A DNA stretch of 41,623 nucleotides from Luteitalea sp. (GTDB taxonomy: Bacteria > Acidobacteriota > Vicinamibacteria > Vicinamibacterales > CAVVIG01), in assembly GCA_009380045.1 (NCBI GenBank), contig WHSN01000014.1, positions 1 through 41,623 of the forward strand, read 5' to 3'. The notes beneath the pieces were generated by a model, which had not been told where the DNA came from, made no database searches, and worked only from the letters and a program-made list of their open reading frames with translations. Below are positions 30,029 through 38,175 of the stretch, one piece after another. The position numbers and the translations under genes are program-made. Every line of letters begins with the position of its first letter. Position 1 is the first letter of the stretch.

Positions 30029-31153
30029 ATGAACCCTCGCGAGTTTCCCGGCGTGCTGCAGGTCGTGCTCAGCCTCGCGTCTGGCGGCACCGAACGGCTC
30101 GTCGTCGAAACCGTCAAGCGACTGAGGCGCCAGTTTCGCATGGCGGTGTGCTGCCTCGACGAGCGTGGAACGCTGGCCTCAGAGTTGACGGCGATCGGGG
30201 TGCCGGTTACGGTCCTGGGCCGCCGTCCGGGCTTTCACCCGGGCCTGGGGAAGCGGATCGCGAACCTCGCGGAGGAACAGGGCGCCAGCATCCTGCATTG
30301 CCACCAGTACACGCCGTTTGTCTACGGCTGCTGCGCCAAGATCTGGGAACCTCGAACGCGCGTGATCTTCACCGAGCACGGCCGGCTCTCTGACGTCGGG
30401 CCGTCGTCGAAGCGGCGGCTCGCCAACAGGTTGCTGCGGACGCTTCCGACCCGCGTCTACACCGTCTCGTACGATCTGCGGAATCACCTGGTGGCCGAGG
30501 CTTTCCGGGAAGGCCAGGTGCGGGTGCTGCACAACGGTGTCAAAACGGCCGTGCAGACGACGCCGAGCCGCCGTGCCGAGGCGCGGCAGGCCCTCGATTT
30601 GCCGCCGGCCGCCTTCGTGATCGGCGCCGTCGGGCGGCTCGATCCGGTGAAGGGCCTCGACACGCTCATGCAGGCGGTCGCAACAGTCCGAGGGCGCGCC
30701 GGCAACACCATGCTCGTGCTCGTCGGCGATGGTCCCGAGCGCGAGCGGATCGAGGCCGACGTCCGCCGCTTGGGGCTCGAGAGTGCAGTCCGACTGGTGG
30801 GTTACAGGTCGGATGTCAGCGCCATCATGCCGGCGTTCGACGTGTTCGTGAACGCCTCCACCACCGAGGGCATCTCGCTGACGATTCTCGAGGCGATGTC
30901 CGCCGGCCTGCCGGTGGTCGCGACCGCGGTCGGTGGCACGCCGGAAGTCGTGATCGACGGTGAAACGGGTTTGCTGGTGCCGGCTCGTGACGGCGAGGCG
31001 CTGGCGGCCGCGATTCTGACCGTCAGGTCGCTGTCCGATCGCGGTGCGCAGCTGGGAGCCATGGGCCGGCGGCGCATGCTCGCCGAATTCTCGTTCGACC
31101 AGATGGTGGACGCGTACTCGAGAGCGTATCTGAACGCGGCAAGGCTGATGTAG
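30029..31153 (+). CDS. glycosyltransferase, GT4 family (EPS-locus type)
   Basis: This is a 374-aa GT-B enzyme: VLQVVLSLASGGTERLVVET at the N-terminus, SILHCHQYTPFVYG and RVIFTEHGRLSDVG in the acceptor half, then VIGAVGRLDPVKGLDTLMQA. RLVGYRSDVSAIMPAFDVFV and STTEGISLTILEAMSAGLPV complete the donor half. The GGTE loop and length fit the transferase often found beside exosortase-A genes. ATG 30029 is preferred over TTG 30023; neither has a clear ribosome-binding site. It follows the polymerase after 168 bp and meets the HepT gene tail to tail. Confidence 0.9.
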   Translation: MNPREFPGVLQVVLSLASGGTERLVVETVKRLRRQFRMAVCCLDERGTLASELTAIGVPVTVLGRRPGFHPGLGKRIANLAEEQGASILHCHQYTPFVYGCCAKIWEPRTRVIFTEHGRLSDVGPSSKRRLANRLLRTLPTRVYTVSYDLRNHLVAEAFREGQVRVLHNGVKTAVQTTPSRRAEARQALDLPPAAFVIGAVGRLDPVKGLDTLMQAVATVRGRAGNTMLVLVGDGPERERIEADVRRLGLESAVRLVGYRSDVSAIMPAFDVFVNASTTEGISLTILEAMSAGLPVVATAVGGTPEVVIDGETGLLVPARDGEALAAAILTVRSLSDRGAQLGAMGRRRMLAEFSFDQMVDAYSRAYLNAARLM

Positions 31154-31167
31154 GCTGCACGAGTGTC

Positions 31168-31503
31168 TCAGGCCCCGAGGATGGCCGCGATCTGTGCCCG
31201 GAGTTCCGGAACTCGCCTTTGAACGACGTCCCACACCAGTTCGAAGTCGACGCCGAAGTAGCCGTGAATCAAGCGGTCCCGCATGGCGGCCATTGCGCGC
31301 CACTCCACTGTGGAATGCACCGTCTTGAAGTCGTCGGGAACTCTCTTGGCGGCTTCGCCGATGATCTCGAGGCTCCGGACAAACGCTCGACGGAGTGTTT
31401 CATCGGCGGCGAAGACGTCATACGACAATCCTGCGCTGCGCCCGACCAGGTACTCCGCTTCGACCAGAATATGGCGGAGGTAGTCACGCGACTCGAAGGA
31501 CAT
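31168..31503 (-). CDS. hepT: HepT-like toxin (HEPN ribonuclease, DUF86)
   Basis: This is a 111-aa all-helical HEPN protein. The active-site motif R-x4-H-x-Y is present as RDRLIHGY near residues 74-81. The family's opening RDYLRHILVEAEYL and the middle block SLEIIGEAAKRVPDDFK are typical of HepT. HepT toxins cut RNA, often tRNA ends, and are silenced by a MntA partner that adds AMP to the Tyr of this motif. It overlaps the upstream mntA-like gene by 20 bp on the same strand, so both are made from one mRNA. It is an odd insertion between EPS genes. Confidence 0.9.
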   Translation of the reverse strand: MSFESRDYLRHILVEAEYLVGRSAGLSYDVFAADETLRRAFVRSLEIIGEAAKRVPDDFKTVHSTVEWRAMAAMRDRLIHGYFGVDFELVWDVVQRRVPELRAQIAAILGA

Positions 31504-31801
31504 CTTCCGCTTCCGCCAGGATGCGCGGCCCGATGAACGGCGACAGGGCTTCGGTGGTCACCAGCTCGACCCGGCGGCTCAGACAGCGCTCGAGCAATTC
31601 GGACAACGCGAAGAACCGGTCGTAGGTCTTGGCGCCCGGAGCGAACTGGACCAGGACATCGACATCACTGCCGGCGTGGGTCTGTCCGCGCAGGACGGAG
31701 CCGAATAACGCGAGACGACTGACGCCCAACGCGCGGATCTCGCCCTCGCACGCGGAGAGGCGTTCAACGGTCTCGGCGCGGTTGAGCACTGGAGGCACCA
31801 T
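31484..31801 (-). CDS. mntA: MntA-like nucleotidyltransferase antitoxin
   Basis: This is a 105-aa minimal nucleotidyltransferase. The catalytic motif GS-x10-D-x-D is intact as GSVLRGQTHAGSDVD, followed by VLVQFAPGAKTYDRFFAL and the helix LLERCLSRRVELVT. Such proteins neutralise HepT by AMPylating its active-site tyrosine. It is the upstream gene of the pair and overlaps the toxin gene by 20 bp, the usual antitoxin-first order. Confidence 0.9.
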   Translation of the reverse strand: MVPPVLNRAETVERLSACEGEIRALGVSRLALFGSVLRGQTHAGSDVDVLVQFAPGAKTYDRFFALSELLERCLSRRVELVTTEALSPFIGPRILAEAEDVLRVA

Positions 31802-32487
31802 GCACAGCGTACCCGCAATAGGCGTCCAGAGCCAACCGGCTACCGCGAAGGCCGGCTCGCTTCAGAGGTCGGTCACGGCATTGTTCACTACCCTCGGCCG
31901 CGGGCGGAATCGGCGCCCTCGGCGACGGGAGGTCGCGCTGGACGAGGATGTCGAAGGCACCGGGATTGCCGCGAGGCAAGTCCGCGTTTCACCGACCGGC
32001 GCTTGGGGGCTCACGTTCTTTGCCGTCGTGCTGACGACGACGAACAAACGCGCCCTCACCGAGTGCATTGGCTCGACAAATGCCATCGAGATTATCGAGA
32101 AGCCCGGCGATCTGGATCAAACTCGTGGCCGCAGTGCGGAGAGCATTGGCGACAGCGGCTGAATAATCGTCGCTGAAGCGCCATCGGGTCAGGGCGCGGG
32201 CGGGTGGACGATCAGCGGGATGCTGTCGAAGGCGGCTGCATTCAGCATCGGCGCCGGAACGTGGACACGTCGCGACGTCAGTCTCCCCGCATCCAGACGT
32301 CGAGTCCGCCAACATCGCGTTATGTACGGCGGAGCATGTGGATCCGTCTGCGGCTATGTTAAATTGAGCGGCTGATGCTCACGTCATGCACATGATGCTG
32401 GTGGCTTCCCTAGGCCCGCCGAACGTCGGGCTCGCCGGCATCGATGCGCCGCTGCTGCTGCTGCGGGATCGCGGCCAGGAGTAACTC
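31802..32487. other. 686-bp region without a recognisable intact gene
   Basis: No open frame here shows a known family on either strand. The minus frame around 31989-32315 has a helical-looking stretch (SDDYSAAVANALRTAATSLI) and another frame reads PGAFDILVQRDLP. These could be decayed fragments next to the toxin-antitoxin pair, but the evidence is thin. A short plus-strand ORF (32386-32484) ends just before the methyltransferase. No good sigma54 or sigma70 promoter was found. Confidence 0.4.
32386..32484 (+). CDS. possible 32-codon small ORF before methyltransferase
   Basis: ATG 32386 opens a frame encoding MHMMLVASLGPPNVGLAGID and then a Leu-rich end. It stops at TAA 32482-32484, three bases before the methyltransferase ATG. 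Its last codons contain the methyltransferase ribosome-binding site (AGGAG 32477-32481). There is no clear ribosome-binding site of its own. It could be a coupled leader or chance. Confidence 0.2.
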   Translation: MHMMLVASLGPPNVGLAGIDAPLLLLRDRGQE

Positions 32488-33135
32488 ATGCTACGCGCCC
32501 TTCTCAGGTTCGGTCTCGTTCTTGTGTTGATCACGCCGGGTGCTGCACAACAGACGGGTTTAACCGAGGGGCAGATCAAGGCGGCCGAGCTCGAGGTACC
32601 CGAACTCGTGAAGCTGTTCGAGCTCAGACCGGGTATGACGGTCGCGGACGTGGGCGCGGGGTTCGGCGCGTGGACAACACGATTCTCCAAGGTGGTCGGT
32701 CCGTCCGGCCACGTGTATTCCACCGACGTCGGCGCGGCGCAGCTTGCGGCACTGCGCGATGCGGCGCAGCGCGAAGGGCTCCCGAATGTCACCGTGGTGG
32801 AGGGCGCTACCAACAGCTCGAATCTTCCCGCGCTCTGCTGCGACGCAATCCTGATTCGCGACGCCTATCATCATTTGACGCAGCCCGACGCCATCGTGAA
32901 GAGTCTCGCCGCTGCGCTAAGGCCGGGTGGCCGGCTGGCCGTCATCGACTTTCCGCCACGCCCAAACAGTGAAGTGCCGACGGGCGTGCCGTCGAACAGG
33001 CTCGGACACGGCGTGCCGCCCGGCGTGGTTGAGCGCGAGGTTGGTGCCGTCTTGACGCACGTGCGCACGATCGCCAGCTGGAACCCGGATAGTCAGCCCG
33101 CGTCGCTTTATCTCGTGCTCTTCCGCAAGTCGTAA
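32488..33135 (+). CDS. exported class I SAM-dependent methyltransferase-like protein
   Basis: This is a 215-aa protein with an N-terminal signal peptide (LRALLRFGLVLVLITPGAAQ, cleavage near residue 21) in front of a class I methyltransferase fold. SAM-binding motif I is TVADVGAGFGAWT. The acidic residue after strand 2 is in GHVYSTDVGAAQL, and DAILIRDAYHHLTQPDAIVK plus LRPGGRLAVIDFPP complete the core. Export is puzzling because SAM is cytoplasmic; the signal could instead be a membrane anchor. ATG 32488 has AGGAG 6 nt upstream. It stands alone and converges on the right-hand operon. Confidence 0.82.
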   Translation: MLRALLRFGLVLVLITPGAAQQTGLTEGQIKAAELEVPELVKLFELRPGMTVADVGAGFGAWTTRFSKVVGPSGHVYSTDVGAAQLAALRDAAQREGLPNVTVVEGATNSSNLPALCCDAILIRDAYHHLTQPDAIVKSLAAALRPGGRLAVIDFPPRPNSEVPTGVPSNRLGHGVPPGVVEREVGAVLTHVRTIASWNPDSQPASLYLVLFRKS

Positions 33136-33197
33136 TCGCCTAGTCACCTTGATAGCGTTGGTCGTAGACGAGGGCTGTTGTTGACATGTGAACTCCG

Positions 33198-34094
33198 CTA
33201 TGCCCGATTCAAGCAGCATTTCACGACGCCCTTGTAGAGTCCCATGTTCCAGGGCCAGTGCCGTGCGGCCCGCAGGAACCATGCGATTGCGGTGAGCCGG
33301 TTGGTCGGGGCGGCAATCCATGCGCCTATCGCCCAGACGTTCGCCCGGGCCTGCCGCGCCACGGCGCGGCCGACCAGCTGTCCACGGGGCGACGACAGCG
33401 CCCGTTCGACCACGGCGGCGCGCTCCCGCGCCCGGGCCGCAATCCGGTTGGTCATCTGCCCGGCGTGAAGGCGATAGCGGGTGAGGGGCTCCGGAACCAG
33501 CCTGACGAGCCCTCCGGCGGCCGCGAATCGAAGCCACAAATCCCAGTCCTGCACGCCGGTATGTTCTTCGGAAAAACCACCGAGCCCTTCGAAGCAGCGC
33601 TTTCGCATCAACACGCTCGAGAGCGTGATGAAGTTGTCGAGCAGAAGCGGCTCGAACACGTCACCTTCGAAAAACCGGGTGCTGTCGGATTGCCGCGCTT
33701 TCACCCGTTCGAAAGAACCGAAGTTGGAACAGTCCGTGAAAACAAGGTCGTGGCTGGCGTCGGCGGCGGCCAGCTGCCGTCCCAGTTTGTCCGGAAGCCA
33801 GGCATCGTCAGCATCGAGGAATGCCAGCCATTCGCCTCGCGCCATCGTCGCGCCGAGATTGCGTGCCTTGTATGGGCCGGCATTGGCTTGACGTACTTTC
33901 CTGATCCGGTCGCCGAATGTCTCGAGCACGTCCCAGGTGCCATCGGTCGAGCCGTCGTCGATCACCAGCACTTCGAGCGCCACATCGCGTGACGCAAGCG
34001 CGGACGAGACCGCTTCGCCGACGTACGCGGCGGCGTTGAATGCGGAGATAATCACGCTGACGGATGGACTGACGGGTTCAAGCACGATGTTCAC
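33198..34094 (-). CDS. glycosyltransferase family 2
   Basis: This is a 298-aa GT-A enzyme. SVSVIISAFNAAAYVGEAVS opens the fold. LEVLVIDDGSTDGTWDVL and GEWLAFLDADDAWLPDKL (DxD metal site) follow. FSEEHTGVQDWDLWLRFAAA carries the ED-like catalytic block. The C-terminal part is basic with a weak hydrophobic segment. It is the last gene of the right-hand minus-strand operon and overlaps the upstream GT4 gene by 17 bp. Confidence 0.88.
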   Translation of the reverse strand: MNIVLEPVSPSVSVIISAFNAAAYVGEAVSSALASRDVALEVLVIDDGSTDGTWDVLETFGDRIRKVRQANAGPYKARNLGATMARGEWLAFLDADDAWLPDKLGRQLAAADASHDLVFTDCSNFGSFERVKARQSDSTRFFEGDVFEPLLLDNFITLSSVLMRKRCFEGLGGFSEEHTGVQDWDLWLRFAAAGGLVRLVPEPLTRYRLHAGQMTNRIAARARERAAVVERALSSPRGQLVGRAVARQARANVWAIGAWIAAPTNRLTAIAWFLRAARHWPWNMGLYKGVVKCCLNRA

Positions 34095-35328
34095 GCCCTC
34101 GCAACAAATGGGTCAGCACTGGCAGAGCAGCATCGCCAATCTGGCGTCGTGAGCTCGATTGCAGGATCTCCCACAAGCCGGTAATGCTTCGCTCGATCGA
34201 GAAGTGATGCCTGATGCGCACCCGCGCATTCAGGCCCAGGTAACCCGCGAGAGGCGGGCTCTGTAACACTGCACGCATCCCGGCGGTCATGGCCGCGACA
34301 TCTCCTTCGTCCACCAGGATGCCCGTCTCATTTTCGATGACCGCATCCGGAATGCCTGCGTGCCTGGTGGAAACAACCGGAAGACCGGTCGCACCGGCCT
34401 CGAGGATACTGAGGGGCAGCCCCTCGGAATCACCAGAGGCGGCCGCCACCGAGTGTTGCACGAACGCACGGACCTGCCTCATTTCCAGGCGCACGACATC
34501 CGGTGGTTGTGAACCCAGGAACCGCACCGCGTGCGCGATTCCGAGCGCCTGAGCAAGCTCCCGGCACTCGGCGAGCAGAGGGCCGTCTCCAATCATGCGG
34601 AGCCTTGCAGCGGTGCAACCGCGATAGGCGTCCGCAAATGCCCCGATAGTCGTTTGGGGCGCCTTCTTGTCCACGAATCGGCCCACGGCCAGCAGGATCG
34701 GATCGGCCGACGCCGGTGTCGCGCCTTCGAAAAGGCTGCAATCGACACCATAGGGATTCAAGTGCGTCGTCCGGGGATCGGCGCCCAGGCTGAGGAGGCG
34801 CGATTCCATGTGCTTCGACACAACGACAATGGCGGCCGCCTCGCGAAAGAGGATCGGATAGGAGTCGCGATGCTCGTCTAACGTCTCGTGTTGGTTGGCG
34901 TCAAACCCGTGGAAATGCACGACCAAGGGAATGTCGAGAGCCTGGCAGGCCTCGCGCACCGCCACACCGGTAGGCCCGTACTCGGCGAGCACGACCGCCG
35001 GCCGGAGCTGCCGGAACGCGCGGGTGAAATCGGCGGTGACCTCACGCTGTCTCGGGCTGCGCGTCAGGCGACGCCAGCCCTTCATCATCGCGCGAGCCGC
35101 CAGCGGCTGGCTGGCGATCAGCTGCGTGCCGACGCGCGGCGGATATCCGTGCACGACATGGATCGTGGCCGGCAGACGGTCGGCGTGGGCCTGAATGAAC
35201 GTCTCGGACAGTGCCGCCACATTGGGCTGGACGATACAGACTGCTGTGGGCTCAATCGAGACACCCCCAGCCTCCCCGGACGTCGATAGGTTTAGCCTGC
35301 TCTGTCGGTGCGCAGCGAAAGTCATCAT
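34078..35328 (-). CDS. glycosyltransferase, GT4 family
   Basis: This is a GT-B transferase of about 416 aa. AVCIVQPNVAALSETFIQAH is a typical N-terminal block of exopolysaccharide GT4 enzymes. LDIPLVVHFHGFDANQHETL and ILLAVGRFVDKKAPQTTIGA follow, then the motif ASGDSEGLPLSILEAGATGL. ATG 35328 begins one base after the upstream gene's stop codon (complement of 35330-35332); a TTG at 35346 is an alternative. HGFDA with the KKAPQ loop suggests a transferase related to colanic-acid or amylovoran enzymes, but the sugar is unknown. Confidence 0.88.
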   Translation of the reverse strand: MMTFAAHRQSRLNLSTSGEAGGVSIEPTAVCIVQPNVAALSETFIQAHADRLPATIHVVHGYPPRVGTQLIASQPLAARAMMKGWRRLTRSPRQREVTADFTRAFRQLRPAVVLAEYGPTGVAVREACQALDIPLVVHFHGFDANQHETLDEHRDSYPILFREAAAIVVVSKHMESRLLSLGADPRTTHLNPYGVDCSLFEGATPASADPILLAVGRFVDKKAPQTTIGAFADAYRGCTAARLRMIGDGPLLAECRELAQALGIAHAVRFLGSQPPDVVRLEMRQVRAFVQHSVAAASGDSEGLPLSILEAGATGLPVVSTRHAGIPDAVIENETGILVDEGDVAAMTAGMRAVLQSPPLAGYLGLNARVRIRHHFSIERSITGLWEILQSSSRRQIGDAALPVLTHLLRGREHRA

Positions 35329-35329
35329 G

Positions 35330-37000
35330 CTACAGGTTGCCGTCAATGTGCTGAGAATCGGCGGCAGTATCGTTCACTGCCGGAGGACTCATGCGTGCGG
35401 TGACTTGCCGAAAGGATGCCCGCCCGATAACCTTCGCGGCCGCGGTAAGTTGAGCCGTGCTGAAACCAGATATTTGAGAAGACAGACCGAGCAGTCGCAA
35501 AGATGCCGTCCATTCACCCGCTTCACGTGCCAAATTTGCGGCATGGAGCAGGTAGTCGGCTGCCTGCACCGATGCCGTTGCCGAATTGGTAGAGCGTTGC
35601 CATTCCATGATGGCTCGGTCCGTCGCCGTTTCTTGCGGCTCTGCGATCGGCAAAGTGTGCGGCGTGTGAGGCAGGCGGCCCAGAGTTTCGTAGACCTGGT
35701 GCAGCCAGGCCAGCCAGTGATCGTGCACGTGGTGGGTGAGCACTGCTGCCGCTAGTTGCTCGGCATCAGTGTGACGAGAAGGCTGGCGATCAAGAGCCGC
35801 GCTCACCCGACGGCAGTATTCGTTTTCGTTGCTGGCGTTGTGGATGAGCCCGTCAAACGCGACGTCACTGGCGGCCAGCAGTGGAGTGCTCGGCGCGAGC
35901 GCCAGCACCACTGCCGGCCCCATGACAGCCGCCTCGAGAGTGGCAGTTTGGGATCCGAATGGAAAGCTTTCCAGGTACACGTCAGCGGCCGCGAACCAAG
36001 GCAACGGATTCGTGACCGGACCAAGCAGGTGGAGCCGTTCTGGGACGGTCCCGCCGGCATTGTGCTTCAGATAGTGACTATCATCTGGTCCCAAGACGTA
36101 TAAGTGCGCAGCCGGATGCTCCAACAACAGTCGCCTGGCCACGCGATAAAAATCATGCGTCCGTGAAGGCGTGTACTTCAGCGATCGGCCGACGCTTACC
36201 AGAACCCTCTGAGCAGCCGGCAGGCCGAGCTGGCGCCGAGCGCCAGCGCGGTCCCGCGTTGCGGGAGGTTTGCTGACAGGTATCGGAATGGTGCAGTTCT
36301 GTGTTGCAAAACGCCGAGCCGCACTGAGCTCCGCGCCTACCGGTCGGAGGTTGATGATTGCGTCACTCACCGAACCACCGATCCAAAAGACATGATCAGC
36401 ATGGTTCAACAGCGCCACCGGAGGTCCACCCGGCACGCCGAACGCGGCCACGGAGATGGGGTCGTACGGCGCCGTGTGTAGGATGACGAAGTCGAAATCG
36501 AGCGACGCAAGAGTCCGAAGCCATTGTGCCCGCACGAATGCCGGGCTGCTGTAGCCAAGCACCCAGGTCTGACCACCTGTATCCTGGATCGCCCTCGCAA
36601 GAGACGGTGGCGGTGCGCCTTCCTGATGGGTCGTGACCAGGAAGTGTGTCGTGTCGACGTCCCGCGCGGCCCACTCAGCGATCATGCGCGAGTGTCCGCC
36701 GACGTCAAACACGCACGAGGCTACGTGCAAGACCCGTCGCGCGCGCGATCGCTTGCCACAAGAGGCGATTGACAGCTGCGCAGGCAAGACCCGGGGAGGG
36801 AGGACACTGGCGACGCGTAACGCCTGATTCTCGATCAGGCCGTCCGCGAATCGAAAGCAATGAAATTCCGCAGCGATCCGGGCCGCCACCTTGACAACCT
36901 GCAGCAATGCCTCGGGCGATCGCTCCGGATCGAGCGATGCCGCCAAGGCGGCGCATCGCAGATAGGACGCAGACGCCCGGTCCATGTCAGGACCGCTCAT
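35330..37000 (-). CDS. putative glycosyltransferase, large
   Basis: This 556-aa protein has a GT-B-like donor half (RVLVSVGRSLKYTPSRTHDF, AAHLYVLGPDDSHYLKH, LLGPVTNPLPWFAAADVYLE) and SFPFGSQTATLEAAVMGPAV as the nucleotide-sugar motif. This resembles GT41-like or bacterial tandem GT enzymes. The N-terminal 130 residues are helical and unrecognised; VLHVASCVFDVGGHSRMIAE begins the acceptor half. The C-terminal 80 residues are also helical (ATASVQAADYLLHAANLARE), perhaps TPR-like. ATG 37000 overlaps the aminotransferase TGA by 4 bp. The open frame upstream of it is not coding. Confidence 0.75.
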   Translation of the reverse strand: MSGPDMDRASASYLRCAALAASLDPERSPEALLQVVKVAARIAAEFHCFRFADGLIENQALRVASVLPPRVLPAQLSIASCGKRSRARRVLHVASCVFDVGGHSRMIAEWAARDVDTTHFLVTTHQEGAPPPSLARAIQDTGGQTWVLGYSSPAFVRAQWLRTLASLDFDFVILHTAPYDPISVAAFGVPGGPPVALLNHADHVFWIGGSVSDAIINLRPVGAELSAARRFATQNCTIPIPVSKPPATRDRAGARRQLGLPAAQRVLVSVGRSLKYTPSRTHDFYRVARRLLLEHPAAHLYVLGPDDSHYLKHNAGGTVPERLHLLGPVTNPLPWFAAADVYLESFPFGSQTATLEAAVMGPAVVLALAPSTPLLAASDVAFDGLIHNASNENEYCRRVSAALDRQPSRHTDAEQLAAAVLTHHVHDHWLAWLHQVYETLGRLPHTPHTLPIAEPQETATDRAIMEWQRSTNSATASVQAADYLLHAANLAREAGEWTASLRLLGLSSQISGFSTAQLTAAAKVIGRASFRQVTARMSPPAVNDTAADSQHIDGNL

Positions 37001-38175
37001 GCCAGGGCTTTCGTGGCGGACTCGGCTGCTACCGACTCCAAAGCGCCGACGATGTCTGATTGCTGCTCTGGGGTCAATGAGTTGTGCAATGGCAACAGAA
37101 TGCAACGGTCTTGCGCGTGCTCTGAATTCCGCAGCTTCCAAGGCGCCAGGTGATTCGCCCATGTCTCCTCGCGGTGACTGCACATCACGCCGCGGCGGGC
37201 GGAGATACCCGCCTCGAGCAGCACCTGCATCACCTGCCGCTGATCAACCGGCTCGGGCAGGCCGACGCAGTAGCTCTGCCAGTTGCTGCGCGCCCACGCG
37301 GGCTCGGCGGGAGCTCGAAATCCTGAACCGTTCTTCAAGAGCTCGTGATACCGCCGCGCCAGCGCCCGTCGCGCCGGAACGATCGCCGGCAGCCGTTTCA
37401 ACTGCTCGCGGCCAATCGCCGCCTGCACGTCGGTGAGCCGGTAGTTGTAGCCGATCTCCGGATACGACTCGAAGATCACCTCGCGCGAGCCGTGCCGCAC
37501 CGTATCGGCCACGCTCATCCCGTGCTGCCGCCACAGCCGGAACTTTCGATCGAAGTCGGGATTGGCGGTGGTGATCATCCCGCCGTCGCCGGTGGTGATC
37601 ACCTTGCGCGGGTGGAACGAGAAACAGGCGATATCGCCGTGCGGCTTGCCAATCTTCTCCCACCGGCCATTCCACAGAATCTCGCTGCCGATGGCGCAGG
37701 CGGCGTCCTCAATCACCGGCAGGCCGCGGCGCCTGCCGATGGCGACGATGCGCGCGAGGTCGCACGGCATCCCGATCTGGTGGACGCAGAGAATCGCCTT
37801 GGTCTTCTCCGTGATCGCCGGCTCGATGAGCGCCGGGTCCATGTTGTAGCCGTCCGGCTCGATGTCGATGAAGACCGGCGTGGCGCCGCAATACGCGACG
37901 GCGTTCGCCGTGGCGATGAACGAGTGGCTGACGGTGATGACCTCGTCACCGGGGCCGACGCCGGCGGCGAGCAGCGCCAGGTGCAGGGCCGTGGTGCAGT
38001 TCGACACCGCACAGGCGTGCGGCGCGCCGACATACTCGGCGAACCCGCGTTCGAATGCGGCCACCTCGGGCCCCTGGGTGACCCACCCCGAGAGGATCAC
38101 GCGGCGCACCGCTTCCACCTCGCGCTCGTCGAGGACCGGCTTGGCGATGGGAATCATCTGCGGTGTGTCGCTCAT
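36997..38175 (-). CDS. DegT/DnrJ/EryC1/StrS sugar aminotransferase
   Basis: This is a 392-aa PLP-dependent nucleotide-sugar aminotransferase. IPIAKPVLDEREVEAVRRVI and SGWVTQGPEVAAFE open the fold. VSNCTTALHLALLAAGVGPG binds the cofactor phosphate. VIEDAACAIGSE carries the PLP-contacting Asp, and CFSFHPRKVITTGDGGM contains the Schiff-base Lys. IGYNYRLTDVQAAIGREQLK is the usual C-half signature. It probably makes a 4-amino sugar with the epimerase/dehydratase upstream. ATG 38175 overlaps that gene's stop by 4 bp. Confidence 0.92.
   Translation of the reverse strand: MSDTPQMIPIAKPVLDEREVEAVRRVILSGWVTQGPEVAAFERGFAEYVGAPHACAVSNCTTALHLALLAAGVGPGDEVITVSHSFIATANAVAYCGATPVFIDIEPDGYNMDPALIEPAITEKTKAILCVHQIGMPCDLARIVAIGRRRGLPVIEDAACAIGSEILWNGRWEKIGKPHGDIACFSFHPRKVITTGDGGMITTANPDFDRKFRLWRQHGMSVADTVRHGSREVIFESYPEIGYNYRLTDVQAAIGREQLKRLPAIVPARRALARRYHELLKNGSGFRAPAEPAWARSNWQSYCVGLPEPVDQRQVMQVLLEAGISARRGVMCSHREETWANHLAPWKLRNSEHAQDRCILLPLHNSLTPEQQSDIVGALESVAAESATKALA

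Noticed and set aside
31629-32162. 177-codon plus-strand frame across the antitoxin gene
   Set aside because: Its first third is antisense to the well-supported MntA-like gene and the rest has no family features or ribosome-binding site.
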